Of a stretch of 64,000 bases of DNA, positions 47,220-57,604 are shown one piece after another (the stretch's first letter is position 1; every line of letters starts with the position of its first letter). A program made the translations under genes and the position numbers. The DNA is from Hymenoscyphus infarciens (Eukaryota; Ascomycota; Leotiomycetes; Helotiales; Helotiaceae), in the NCBI GenBank assembly GCA_001414345.1, contig LLCB01000149.1, positions 62,001 to 126,000 on the forward strand, given 5' to 3'. The notes under the pieces are model-generated. The model saw only the letters and a list, made by a program, of their open reading frames with translations, searched no databases and was not told the origin of the DNA.

Positions 47220-48870
47220 TAAAGCGTTATTCTAGTAGTTAGACACTTTTATTAATAATATTAACTATATTACTCTTAAGGATATTAAAACCTTTCTTAC
47301 TAATTTAAGCGAATCTTATAATATTAAAGTCTTTATAGCTAATAATAATATAATATATATTAAATTATAATAAAAGGAGATTAATAGATTAACTAATTAT
47401 AGTGTTTTTAAGATTATTACCTAAAAGGAATTACCTTCTAATACTTAAATATTTAGATCGTGTTTTATAAATAATATTAAATTTAAGAGTATAGTACTTA
47501 CTTTTATAAAGTTAAGATTAGTAATCTAAGTATATAATAATACTAGAAAGTTACTAGTACTCACTTAAGCACTTATAATTTAAAGAGTAAGTTAAAGAAT
47601 AATCCTTATACTTATTATAATACTTCTAAGTTTATAAGTATTTATTTAAGATATTATATAAGTATATATATAATCTTTAACTAACTTAAATTAGAAATTC
47701 TTTATATACTCTCTTAAAGGTTATCCTTAATAGGAAGATATATTCTTTAAAGTAATTAGACTATTATATAGTATTCTAAAAGCTAGTAATTATTAGTTTA
47801 TAACGTACTATAAACACTACATTCTAAGGCTTATAATAGAATAGTTAATATTTGACCTCTATCTTTTATATACTAAGTTATACTAATATAACGAGTAAGT
47901 AAAGTTAGATACCCTTTTTAGTATAGTAGGCCTTTAAACTAATAATACTCTTATACTTGCTAATAACGCTTTTGCTAATAAAGAAGAGCTTACTATTAAC
48001 AAAGCTAGGTTTATGTCTAAAGAGAGAGAAGAGCTTACTATTAACTATCTAATTAAATTTAATAGAGAGCTAATTACTAAGTATCATAATAGCTCTATAT
48101 CTCTTACTTAAGATTACGTAAAACACTTAAATTTAGTATAAGAAGTTCTAACTAAGATATCTAATATAAAAGGGGTATTATATATAATAGATACTAAAGA
48201 TTAATATATTATATAACGTGTTAGAGGAGTATACTTAGCTACGTTGTCTTAACCTAAGACTGCTTTTGACTTATTATATACTACTTAAACTATTAATTCT
48301 TAAGATAATAATATTTCCCTTTTTAATAAACGAATTTAGTAGTAAGATAAATCTTCTCTAAAGTTATACGCTTTTACTAATAGATTATTTACTAATAATA
48401 AAGACTTATTATTATAAATCGGTTATATTATTACTTTTATAGATAAAGATAATAATACTAATATCTTATATTAGTCTTCTACTAAATATAAGAGAGTTAC
48501 TTATAGTATTTTAGTATTAGAATTATATATAATAAGCTCTAGATTTAATACTACAACTTTAATAAAATCGACTTTTAAAAGTATCTTAGAATTTAAGATA
48601 CTATTTATAGTATATACTAATTCGAAGTTTATTTATAAATATATAGCTAAATTAGATATAACTAAGGAGAAGCAACTAATAATTAATATTATATACCTAT
48701 AAGAAGTATATAAATTAAAAGAGATTAATAAGATTAAATAGATCGACGGTAAAAGTAATCCTATAAATACTATAACTAAAAAGGGTTGCTATAATACCTT
48801 ATAAAAGTTAATTAATACTAATAAGCTAGATATCAACCTTATAAAATAGGTAGAACGAAATAAAAGACTA
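47220..48870 (+). pseudogene. Copia reverse transcriptase / RNase H remnant
   Basis: A single plus-strand frame over about 1.6 kb shows the Copia pol order. The RT is marked by FRSCFINNIKFKS, then RVS*RIILIL and a Y-x-Q-x-DDT-like region now reading GL*TNNTLILAN. RNase H follows with NNTNILY*SSTKYKRVT, YTNSKFIYKYIAKLDITKEK and IDGKSNP. Many stops interrupt the frame, but no frameshift is apparent, so mutation was by base substitution rather than indels. TDSK has become TNSK, losing a catalytic Asp of RNase H. Confidence 0.85.
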
Positions 48871-48984
48871 AAATAAAGCCTTCTTATTAGTCGAGGATAG
48901 AGAATAGAGAGCTCTAATTAGTTAGCTTAGATATATGATTTTTAATAGTTTAGAGTAACTTCTATTGTTTTAAAGAAGTGCTAG

Positions 48985-49155
48985 TATTAGTATATATTTA
49001 AGAGGTAAATAGCGATTTAGATTAGTATACGTAGGTATATATGCTCCTCGCTTAAGAGCTACTTAAGTAGGCATCGTAGCTAGCTTTACTCGGTATATAC
49101 GAACGATAATATAACTCTTTTTACATCGCTTTTATGACTATAAGTTATACTAATA
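48985..49155 (+). repeat. 3' LTR of the Copia element (171 bp)
   Basis: Matches the 5' LTR along its length. It is directly followed by the second CTAAT and then by the continuation of the interrupted host element. Confidence 0.87.
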
Positions 49156-50719
49156 CTAATCTTATCTAGTAAGTTAGAAAAAGTTTAAAGTTTAAAAGTT
49201 TAAAATAGAGTTAGAGGTAAATTTAGAGTAGAGTTAGAAGTTATTTAGTTATAATTAGTAGTAATAACTTAGTTAAAAGCTTACTTTAAGAGTATATTAA
49301 TTTAGATCTAATTTAAATTTAAAAAAAAAAAGTAAAGTTAGAAATAAAAAGTTAATAATATTATAGATAGTAATAACTTAGCTAAGAGGTTACTATCCTT
49401 TTAAGAGTATACTAATTTAATTTATATCTAATTTAAAATTTTAAATAAAAAAAAGACTTCTAGCTTAGCTAGAAGTAAAAGAAAGTAAGAAAGTAAAGAA
49501 TATAAGAAAGACTCTTTATTAGAGTTAGTAGCGTTTTAGCTAGTTAAAGACGAAGTTATAGCTAAGTTATTAAAGTTAAAATTATTATCTAAGTTTAAGA
49601 TAATAAAAAGAATAGTTCTAACTAGTTAAATAAACTTAATACTAAAGTTATTATATTACCTTATTTCCTTTAAATACTTAAAGACTTATTTATCTTCTAA
49701 TTTTAAAGAAAGAGTTATTATTAGATTATAGAGAGTTTAAAGCTAAACTAGATAAGAATAGAGAGGTATTCTTTTAAACTAAAGTACTAATATTAATAAG
49801 TATAGTTATTTCTAAATATTTAGTACTTTAGTATCTCTTCTTATCTAAGGCTATCTTATTCTATAGATATATAAACCTTTCTAATTCTAGTATCTCTCTA
49901 AGTATAGCTATACTTAAAAAGTAATCTTTTAAAATTAGTAAAAGTTTTTTTAGTATATTCTTCTTCTAATTCTACTTCTATCTTTTTTAGATAATATTTA
50001 GTTAGTATTATTAAAGATAGTAATAACTTAGCTAAGAGCTTACTTCTTTAGTCTTAATAGAAAGTATATTTTAACTAATTTATACCTAATTTAAGAGTTA
50101 AGAAGTAGTAAGAAGATATTAAGAGTAATAATATCTTTTAAGTAAAAAAGATCTAAATTTAAAAGAGAGTTAGATTAAGAAGGGTTTAGAAGTAGGATTT
50201 AGTTAATTTTAAAGTTTACTTATAATTTTATTCTCTATCTCTCTAACTAATTATTTTTTTCCTTTATATACTATTATCTTATCTATATATTATCTATATT
50301 TAAGAAGTCTCTTTAAAAGAGAAGCTAAGCCTTTATTATTTTATAACTTTTTATTCTTAGGTATATAAGTAAAGATTAGAGAAGGTTTAGAAGATCTTTT
50401 AAAAAGAGAGTAGCTCTAGAAGGTTATTTAATACCTTATAGTAAAACTAGTTTAATATAAAGTTAAAAAGGAGAGGGAGAGGAGATCTAAAGATACTAGA
50501 AAGAAGTCTATAAATACTAAAAAAGGGGGATCTAAAGATACTAGAGAGAGAGGGATCTAAAGATACTAGATAGAGGTCTTAAGCTAAGTATTAATTTAAG
50601 AGTTACTAATAAGAAGTCTAAGAAGCTAGTTTTTAAAAGGGTTTATAGAGTTAGTAGTAGAGAAGCTAGAATAGAAGTAAGATTAAGAAGCCTAATAAGA
50701 AGAGTAACTTTTAGTTTAA

Positions 50720-51002
50720 TATAATAATAAAATAGAAGTAGAGTAGAGAAGTAGTCTATTCGTAGTTATTAATATAAAAACTAAAAGTAAAGAGCAAAGA
50801 CAGCTCTAAATAATACTAATATATAAGAGGTATAAAACTAAATAATAATATATATTAGCTAATATAAAAGCTTAAACCTATAAAGTACGTCTAAAAGCCT
50901 AGACATATATAACTTTCCTAAAACAGATAATTTAAGATAATAACTACTAAAACACAGCATATACTATATAATCTCGGCTATATAAGACAGTATACCGTCA
51001 TA
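50720..51002 (+). repeat. LTR 3 of the tandem array (283 bp)
   Basis: Third copy, ending GTATACCGTCATA. It abuts LINE endonuclease sequence on its right. Confidence 0.85.
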
Positions 51003-51428
51003 TAGCTCTTTAAATTTAAGTCTCTAGCTATAAGAGTATTTATAGTATAGATGTATTCTAAGTTAAGAATAAGATTAATAGCCTCTCTAGTACTCTTAGT
51101 ATCTAGAGAAGTATTATATATATTAAAGATATATAATAGAGAGTCTTAAGAGAGCGTAATCTTAATATAAATAAGGTCTTAGTAATTAAGTAAGAGTACG
51201 ATTAGTAATTATTAGCTTAAAAGAATACCTACCTCTTTTTATATAAAAGTAAGTATTTAAGAGAGGTTCTTATTCTAGTTATAAATAGGTGAAAAGTAGG
51301 TATAGTTTAGATAGTATCTTATAATCTAATAGTTAATCTTCTTTTAGTAAATATATAGTTCTTATATAAGAACTATATCTACTTATCTAGAGTAAGTAAG
51401 TTAGAGAGCTAGCTCCTAATACTTACTA
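51003..51428 (-). mobile_element. LINE fragment: APE-type endonuclease
   Basis: The minus strand reads IFNIYNTSLDTKSTREAINL and then LIARDLNLK. The latter is the GDxN endonuclease motif of non-LTR elements, with G replaced by R by a G-to-A change. It is the missing middle of the LINE, trapped between two LTR-element insertions. Confidence 0.78.
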
Positions 51429-51793
51429 TATAACGGCATACCGTCCTATATAGCCGATATTACGTAGTATATGCCGTATATATTAGCTTTTAGTAGTTGT
51501 TGTTTTATATTATCTAATTTAGAAAGGTTATATACGTCTATATGTCTATCTAGACTTTCAGACGTACTTTGTAAGGTTTAGGCTTTTGTATTAGCCGACG
51601 TATATCGTTATTCAGTTTCGTACTCCTTTTTATATTATCTAAAACCTCTTATATATAGTAGCCTACTCCTAGAGTTAGAAAAGGCTAGTTTAGCCTTTTC
51701 TTCTATATTAGAGCCTAGTATTTATATACGTTATTCTACTAAACGTACTCCTATATACCTCTTCTATAGTTATATATATTTCGTACTATTATA
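51429..51793 (-). repeat. 3' LTR of the inverted element (365 bp)
   Basis: On the plus strand it starts TATAACGGCATACCG and ends GTACTATTATA. It differs from the copy at 55041 almost only by transitions. Confidence 0.83.
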
Positions 51794-53489
51794 TAAAAAG
51801 GCTAAACTCTTCTTCGCTAGTAATAGCCTTAATAATATCTCTTTTAAGCTTATCGCTACTCTTTATTTAAAAGTCGATTTACTCTCGATTCGGAATATTA
51901 TAATAGTATTCTTAAATAGCTAGGTAATTAAAGACTACTTAGATAGCTAGTAATACTAGGGTTTAGTATCTATATAGATAGCTAGTAAAAATCGTATTTT
52001 AGTATACGTTAAAGAAAGTAGAATACGCTAAGTGTCTCTAAGACTTCTAATAACTCTAGATTTAGTAACATAGTTATTATAAAGGCTTCCGAATCTAATC
52101 TTACTCCCTCTCTCTCTCTAAATCGATATTATATTAAACTAGTTCTACTATAAGGTATCGAGCGACTACTCTCTTCTAAAGCCACCCCTCTTTTCGAAAG
52201 ACTCTCTAAACCCTCTCTAATCTATAACCGTACGCTAAAATAATAAGAGCTTAGCCTCTAAAGATAACCTTCTTAAATTTAGATAATATATAGATAATAT
52301 ATAGACGAGATAGTAGTATATAAAGGATAAAATAATTAGTTAGAGAGATAGAGAATAAAATTATAAGTGAACTTTAAAGTTAACTAAATCCTATCTCTAA
52401 ACCCTCCTCGATCTAACTCTTCTTCGCTTTTAGACCTCTTTCGCTTAAGAAACACTACTACCTCTAATGCCTTTCTACTACTTCTCTTAAATCGGATATA
52501 AATCGGTTGAAATACGCTTTCTATTAGGATAAAACTTAGAAGCGAGCTCTTAGCTAAGTTATTACTATTAATCTCGACTGAATATTATCTAACTCTACTC
52601 TAAACTTTCTTTGAACTAAAAGACTACGACTACGGTTACGGACTAAGTCCTCGCAGATATAAAGATTAAAAGAGATAGAAGTGGAATTAGAATAAGATTA
52701 CGCTAAAGAAACTTTTCCGACTTTAAAAGGTTACTTTTTAAGTATAGCTATACTTAGAAAGATACTAGAATTAGAACACTTCTTTTATTATATAGAATAA
52801 GATTATACCTTAGCTCTAAAACGCGTCTACTACTTTTAAGAGATACTAGAATTATAACTTTGCTAAAATAGTGAACGATCTTTTAGCTATAGATAAGGAG
52901 ATACGCTAAAACGCTAAGTTACTTATAATTAGTACTCTAGTTTAAAAGAATACCTCTCTATCCTTGTCTAGTTTAGCTCTAAACTCTCTACGATCTAACA
53001 ACGACTCTTCTTTGAAATTAGAAGATAACGATAAGTCTTTAAGTACCTTGAAGGGAATAAGACATTATAGTAACTTAGCTATAACTTCGCCTTTAAATAG
53101 CTGAAACCTCACCGACTTCGGTAAGAAGTCTTTCTTACTTTTATTACTTTCTTTTACTTCTAGCTAAGCTAGAAGTTCCTTTTTTATTTGAATTTTTAAA
53201 TCGAATATGAATTAGTATACTCTTGAAGTAAGCTCTTAACTAAGTTATTATTACCTTTTAACTGAATAACCTTCGACTCTACTTTGAATCTTTTCTAATT
53301 TTACTTTAGACTTTTTCTCTACTACTTCTGAAGTAGAATTAGAATCGGAAGACGATTTCGAATAAGTCTTTAAGTACTCTGACTTAGACCTGAATTACTA
53401 AAAGGAATAAGGCAGTCTATAGGTCTAAGTAATATAGTTTTATACGACTAGACATCTGAACTTAGATACTACTATATCTGTAACTATCC

Positions 53490-53880
53490 CTCTTATTATC
53501 TTAAACTTTAGATAGCGTTTTTAAATATTTAGTAATAAACTCCTTTAACTAGCTAAAACCCTACCTCTTTTTGTTATCTTGAATATTAGATAGTATTTTT
53601 AAATTCGGTAATAACTCTTTTAACTAGCTAAAACTACTCTTATTATTGTTCTAAACTTTAGATAGTAAGATAACCTTAGTAACAACTTCGCCTTTAACTA
53701 GCTGAAACTACTCCTTTTATTATCTTAAACTTTAAATAACAATTTCAACTTCGACAACTTAGCTATAACTTCGTCTTTAACTAGCTAAAACTACCTCTTT
53801 TATTATCTAGATACTTAAACAGCGTTTTTAATATTTAGTAATAAACTCTTTTAACTAGCTAAAACGCTACTAACTCTAAT
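53490..53880 (-). repeat. Imperfect tandem repeats inside the inverted element
   Basis: About five units of roughly 75-80 bp, each containing a variant of CTTTAACTAGCTAAAAC followed by TATTATCTTAAACTTTAGAT. A second repeated block (variants of CTCTTAACTAAGTTATTACT) recurs at about 52550, 53240, 54010, 54110, 54310, 54460 and 54650. Confidence 0.7.
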
Positions 53881-55040
53881 TAGAGTCTTATAGTCTTTAT
53901 ATTCTTTACTTTCTTTTACTTCTAGCCGAGCTAGAAGTCCTTTTTTTCATTTAAACTTTCGAATTAGATACGAATCGAATCAGTACGCTCTTAAAAGAAT
54001 AGTAACCTCTTAGCTAAGTTATTACTATCTATGATATTATCGACTTTTTAGTTCTAACATTTTAAATTCTTCGAATTAGATATGAATTAGTATACTCTTA
54101 AAGTAAACTCTTAGCTAAGATATTACTATTACCTATAACGTTACCTCTAGATATTCGCCTTCGACTCTACTCTAAATTCGACTCTAACTTTATTCTAAAC
54201 TTTTTCTTTCTTACTTTCTTTTACTTCTAGCTAGGCTAGAAGTCCTTTTTTTATTTAAACTTTCGAATTAGATATAAATCGAATTAGTACGCTCTTGAAA
54301 GAATAGTGAGCTCTTAACTAAGTTATTACTATTATCTATAACATTATCGACTTTTCGGTTTAGACTTTACTCTGAATACTCGCCGACCTTAGTTTAGACA
54401 AACCTATACTCTTTTTTTATTTAAATTCGAATTAGATATGAATCGGTATACTCTTAAAGTAAGCTCTTAACTGAGTTATTACTACTAATTACGACTGAAC
54501 GACCTCTGACTCTACTCTAAATTCGCTTTTAACTTTAGAACTTTTTCTGATTTTAACTTTTGAACTTTAAACTTTCTCCGACCTGTTAGACGGATTAGAC
54601 CACACTCTTTTAGTAATTCGAATCAGATACAAATCGGTATACTCTCGAAGTAAGCTCTTAAACTGAGTTATTACTGCCTCTTAACTGAACGACTTCTAAC
54701 TCTACTCTAAATTCACCTCTAACCTTACTTACTAGACAAGATTAGACTATACTCTTTTAGCGGACGCGAATACTTACTCTTAATATTAAAGGATTAGAAA
54801 CGAAGTCTCTTTATAAGTATCTACAAAGTCGATTCAAAGCCGATATCTCGCTTATAATATTATAATAAATAAAGCACCTTCAAACCCGGGTTAGCTATAA
54901 TCTAGACTCTAATCTACCTTTTTACTTATAACAAATATAATAAATGCTTCGACTCTGATAATAATACTATAATATCTTGATTCGACTCTAAATAATAAGA
55001 GATAGAAGACTCGGAACGAGTCTTTTTTAAGAGAGAGGGA

Positions 55041-55405
55041 TATGACAGTATACTGTCTTATATAGCTAATATTATATAGTATATGTTATATATATTAGCT
55101 TTTAGTAGTTGTTGTTTTATATTATCTAATTTAGAAAGGTTACGTACGTCTATACGTCTGTCTAGACTTTCAGACATACTTCGTAAGGTTCGAGCTTTTA
55201 TATTAGCCGACGTATATCGTTGTTCGGTTTTGTACCCCTTTTTATATTATCCGAAACCTCTTATATATAGCAGCCTACTCCTAGAGTTAGAAAAGGCCAG
55301 TTTAGCCTTTTCTTCTATATTAGAGCCTAGTATTTATATACGTCATTCTGCTAAACGTACTCCTATATGCCTCTTCTATAGTTATGTATATTTCGTGCTG
55401 TTATA
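55041..55405 (-). repeat. 5' LTR of the inverted element (365 bp)
   Basis: On the plus strand it starts TATGACAGTATACTG and ends CGTGCTGTTATA. It is followed by the second TACTA. A 116-codon open frame inside it is an LTR artefact. Confidence 0.83.
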
Positions 55406-55410
55406 TACTA

Positions 55411-57100
55411 GACTTATATATATTAATTTATAAGACTTAGAAATAGTATTATTTAAGAGGTTCTTATCTACTTATAAGAGAGAGAGATTAGAGTAGACGT
55501 TAGAGCTCCTAGGTTAAGAGATAGAGTATAGAGGTAGAGAGGAGGTAGTATTAAGAATAGCTTTCTTACTTAGCTAAGAGTCTAAAGAAGAAGGAGAGGT
55601 AGTAAGATAGTCTATTTCTATATTTATAAAGCTATAAAGCGAATCGTCCTCTTTTCTTAGCCGTTCCTTAAAGTATACTTATTAAATAGATCTTATATTC
55701 TTTACTAAAGGCAGAGGTCTAGTAGCTTTTAGCTAGAGTTAATATATAATATTATCTAAGGTATAAGAACCGCTATAGTATAAGCACTTTAATCTATATT
55801 AAGAATACTTAATATACTAAGAGTAGAAGTCTTCTAAGTAATTCATACTACTATAGAAGTAGTATTATTAGCTTTTATTATAATTCTAGGTATTATACTA
55901 TTACTAGTACTTTAAGTACTAAATTATAGTAGACTTTTTTAAAAGACGCTTAAAGTAGACTCTACTACTTAGAATTAAGATTATATTTAGAATAGTAGAG
56001 AGGCCTCTTATATCCTCTTCTTTAAAGAAGGTAATCTAAGTAGTATAGAATAGGTTATTTAAGAGGGAGCTAACAGCTATATAAACTCTTATAGAGTCGG
56101 CTCTAATTCGTTTCTTAATTACTAATACTACTACTTTAGAAGTAGTAAGAGCTAGGGTTAATTAAATTACTTCTACTTAAGTAATCTAGATAGATTCTAC
56201 TTTCTAAGAGATACCTAAGATATAGAAAGCTATCTAGTCTTATAAAAGCTCTATTCTAGTAGTACTAAAAAGAGTTTATATACTAGCTTTCTTTACTAGG
56301 AGAGATTATAGAGCTTCTTTATCTTTAGAGATAATAGTAAAGCTAGAATTAACTAAGAGTACCTTATATACTAGATCTTTATATCTAATTCCTAGGTTAT
56401 AAAGTGCTAGGAAGATAGCGTAGGTAGAGTAGACTCTATTTAAAGAGTTAGATAGGATTTAGATAAAGAGCTTAGGTCTCTTATTCTTATTCTTTTAAAT
56501 AGAAGAGAGAGAGTAGAGTAAGGTTACTATTAGTATTATTATCTTCTTTAAAGACTTAGTAGTTTAAGATATCTTTTTAAGTATTAAAACATCCTTAGTA
56601 GTCTATATATAAGAAATTTTTCTTATAGTATTTAAAAAGGAGAGAAGAGTTAGAGAGAGTATAGTAGCGTCACTATACCCTAAGTAAGTGCTATAAGCTA
56701 AAAGAAGAGGAGATAAGGTTTCCTTAATATATACTTCGTAGTAGAAGAGGCTAAGGTTAATAACCTAGGTATAGAAGGTTTAAAGAAGAGGTAAGAGATC
56801 TAAGAAATTGCTATTAAGAATAGTATTTAAATAATAGTCTATAGCTTCTCTAATACCTCTAAAGAAGGTTTAAGCTATAGTGTCTTATTTAAGAGACCTA
56901 GAAGTCTTAGAGATAAAGTATTATTAAATAGCTATAATAAAGGGAATTAGACAAACCTCTCCTCTTCTTATACCTCTTCCTAGAAGTATAGACGAAGATA
57001 GAGAGCCTTTTAGAAGAGACTCTATAAAAGGAATTTCGCTTCTTAATTAAGTATAAGTAAGATTAAGTGTTTTAGACTAAAAAATTTAGTCTCTGAAAAA
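55411..57100 (-). mobile_element. LINE 5' part: ORF1 (gag-like) with zinc knuckle remnants
   Basis: The minus strand from about 57100 down encodes a RIP-degraded gag-like protein. After FKRLLKKSTII the spacing of Cys/His positions of a CCHC knuckle is kept, but most cysteines have become Tyr (about 55880-55930). A second knuckle-like piece, KCLYYSGSYTLDN, follows (about 55740-55790). This is the normal upstream ORF of Tad-type LINEs and lies in the right order and orientation relative to the endonuclease and RT fragments. The right border is estimated. Confidence 0.68.
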
Positions 57101-57187
57101 AGGTGTATATACTAGATATACTCTATATTCGCTATAATTAGCCTCTATTAGTTTATTAAAATAACTTAATCTTTTTAAACTATCTAA

Positions 57188-57604
57188 GAGCTTATTTAGC
57201 ACGTATATAATTTAATTTAGATATATACGATTTATATACGAGTATAGAGTTAAAAGGTGCTTATATATATCTCTTTATATTATAAGTTTAACTTTAAATA
57301 TATTCTATATTATTTGGCTCGTATATATATTTCAGTGTATATTTCGTCTAATAGTTATAGAAAAGATATACACGTATATAAAAGTTGAAGGTTAAGAGGC
57401 TAAAAGAGTATATTATTTAATTTTAGTAGCGTATATCTTTATATATATATTTATAGAATATATAAGCAAAAGTACGTACTATAACATATACTAGCTAAAC
57501 GTTAGTATATATTATAATATATATACATATTTTATATATATATATATTATTCTTAGTAGTACACATATTAAAAAAGGACTAATATATGCGAGCAAAACAT
57601 GCTC
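57188..57604. mobile_element. Harbinger/Tourist-like MITE, copy 3 (417 bp)
   Basis: The left end GAGCTTATTTAGC and the reverse of the right end GAGCATGTTTTGC correspond to GAGCCTGTTTGGC with changes. TAA flanks both sides (57185-57187 and 57605-57607). It aligns over most of its length with the 13028 copy in the same orientation, sharing AAAGTTGAAGGT and ACTAGCTAAACGTT. Strongly RIP-mutated and non-coding. Confidence 0.75.

Larger units (their letters stand above)
43070..49155 (+). mobile_element. Complete Ty1/Copia retrotransposon (6086 bp), RIP-inactivated
   Basis: Two 171-bp LTRs (43070-43240 and 48985-49155) are flanked by the 5-bp target duplication CTAAT (43065-43069 and 49156-49160). 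The element sits in the second internal region of the tandem array. LTR copies differ by transitions only where I compared them: the 5' copy starts TGTCGG, the 3' copy TATTAG. The interior encodes a Copia polyprotein on the plus strand, still largely in one frame at the 3' end but with many TAA/TAG stops. It is unable to transpose. Confidence 0.9.
40399..51002 (+). mobile_element. Tandem non-autonomous LTR retroelement array (LTR-int-LTR-int-LTR) inserted in the LINE
   Basis: Three LTR copies of exactly 283 bp (40399-40681, 42514-42796, 50720-51002) alternate with two internal regions. The first internal region is 1832 bp (40682-42513). The second is also exactly 1832 bp once the Copia insertion is removed (42797-43069 plus 49161-50719). 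Differences between copies are mostly C/T and G/A transitions. The internal region shows no gag or pol I can recognise; it contains imperfect tandem repeats such as GTAATAACTTAGCTAAGAG. The tandem form is usually produced by recombination between LTRs. No clear target duplication flanks the whole array. Confidence 0.85.
51429..55405 (-). mobile_element. Related non-autonomous LTR element, opposite orientation (3977 bp)
   Basis: Two LTRs of exactly 365 bp (51429-51793 and 55041-55405) bound a 3247-bp interior. The target duplication TACTA lies on both sides (51424-51428 and 55406-55410). The last 165 bp or so of its LTR (in element orientation) resembles the LTR of the tandem array, while the 5' part of the LTR is unrelated. 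Parts of the interior match the array's interior in reverse. No pol domain is recognisable. It retains more CG and CA dinucleotides than its surroundings, so it looks less heavily mutated or younger. Confidence 0.83.

Noticed and set aside
55083..55433. 116-codon open frame
   Set aside because: It lies almost entirely inside a 365-bp LTR and is not kept in the partner LTR.
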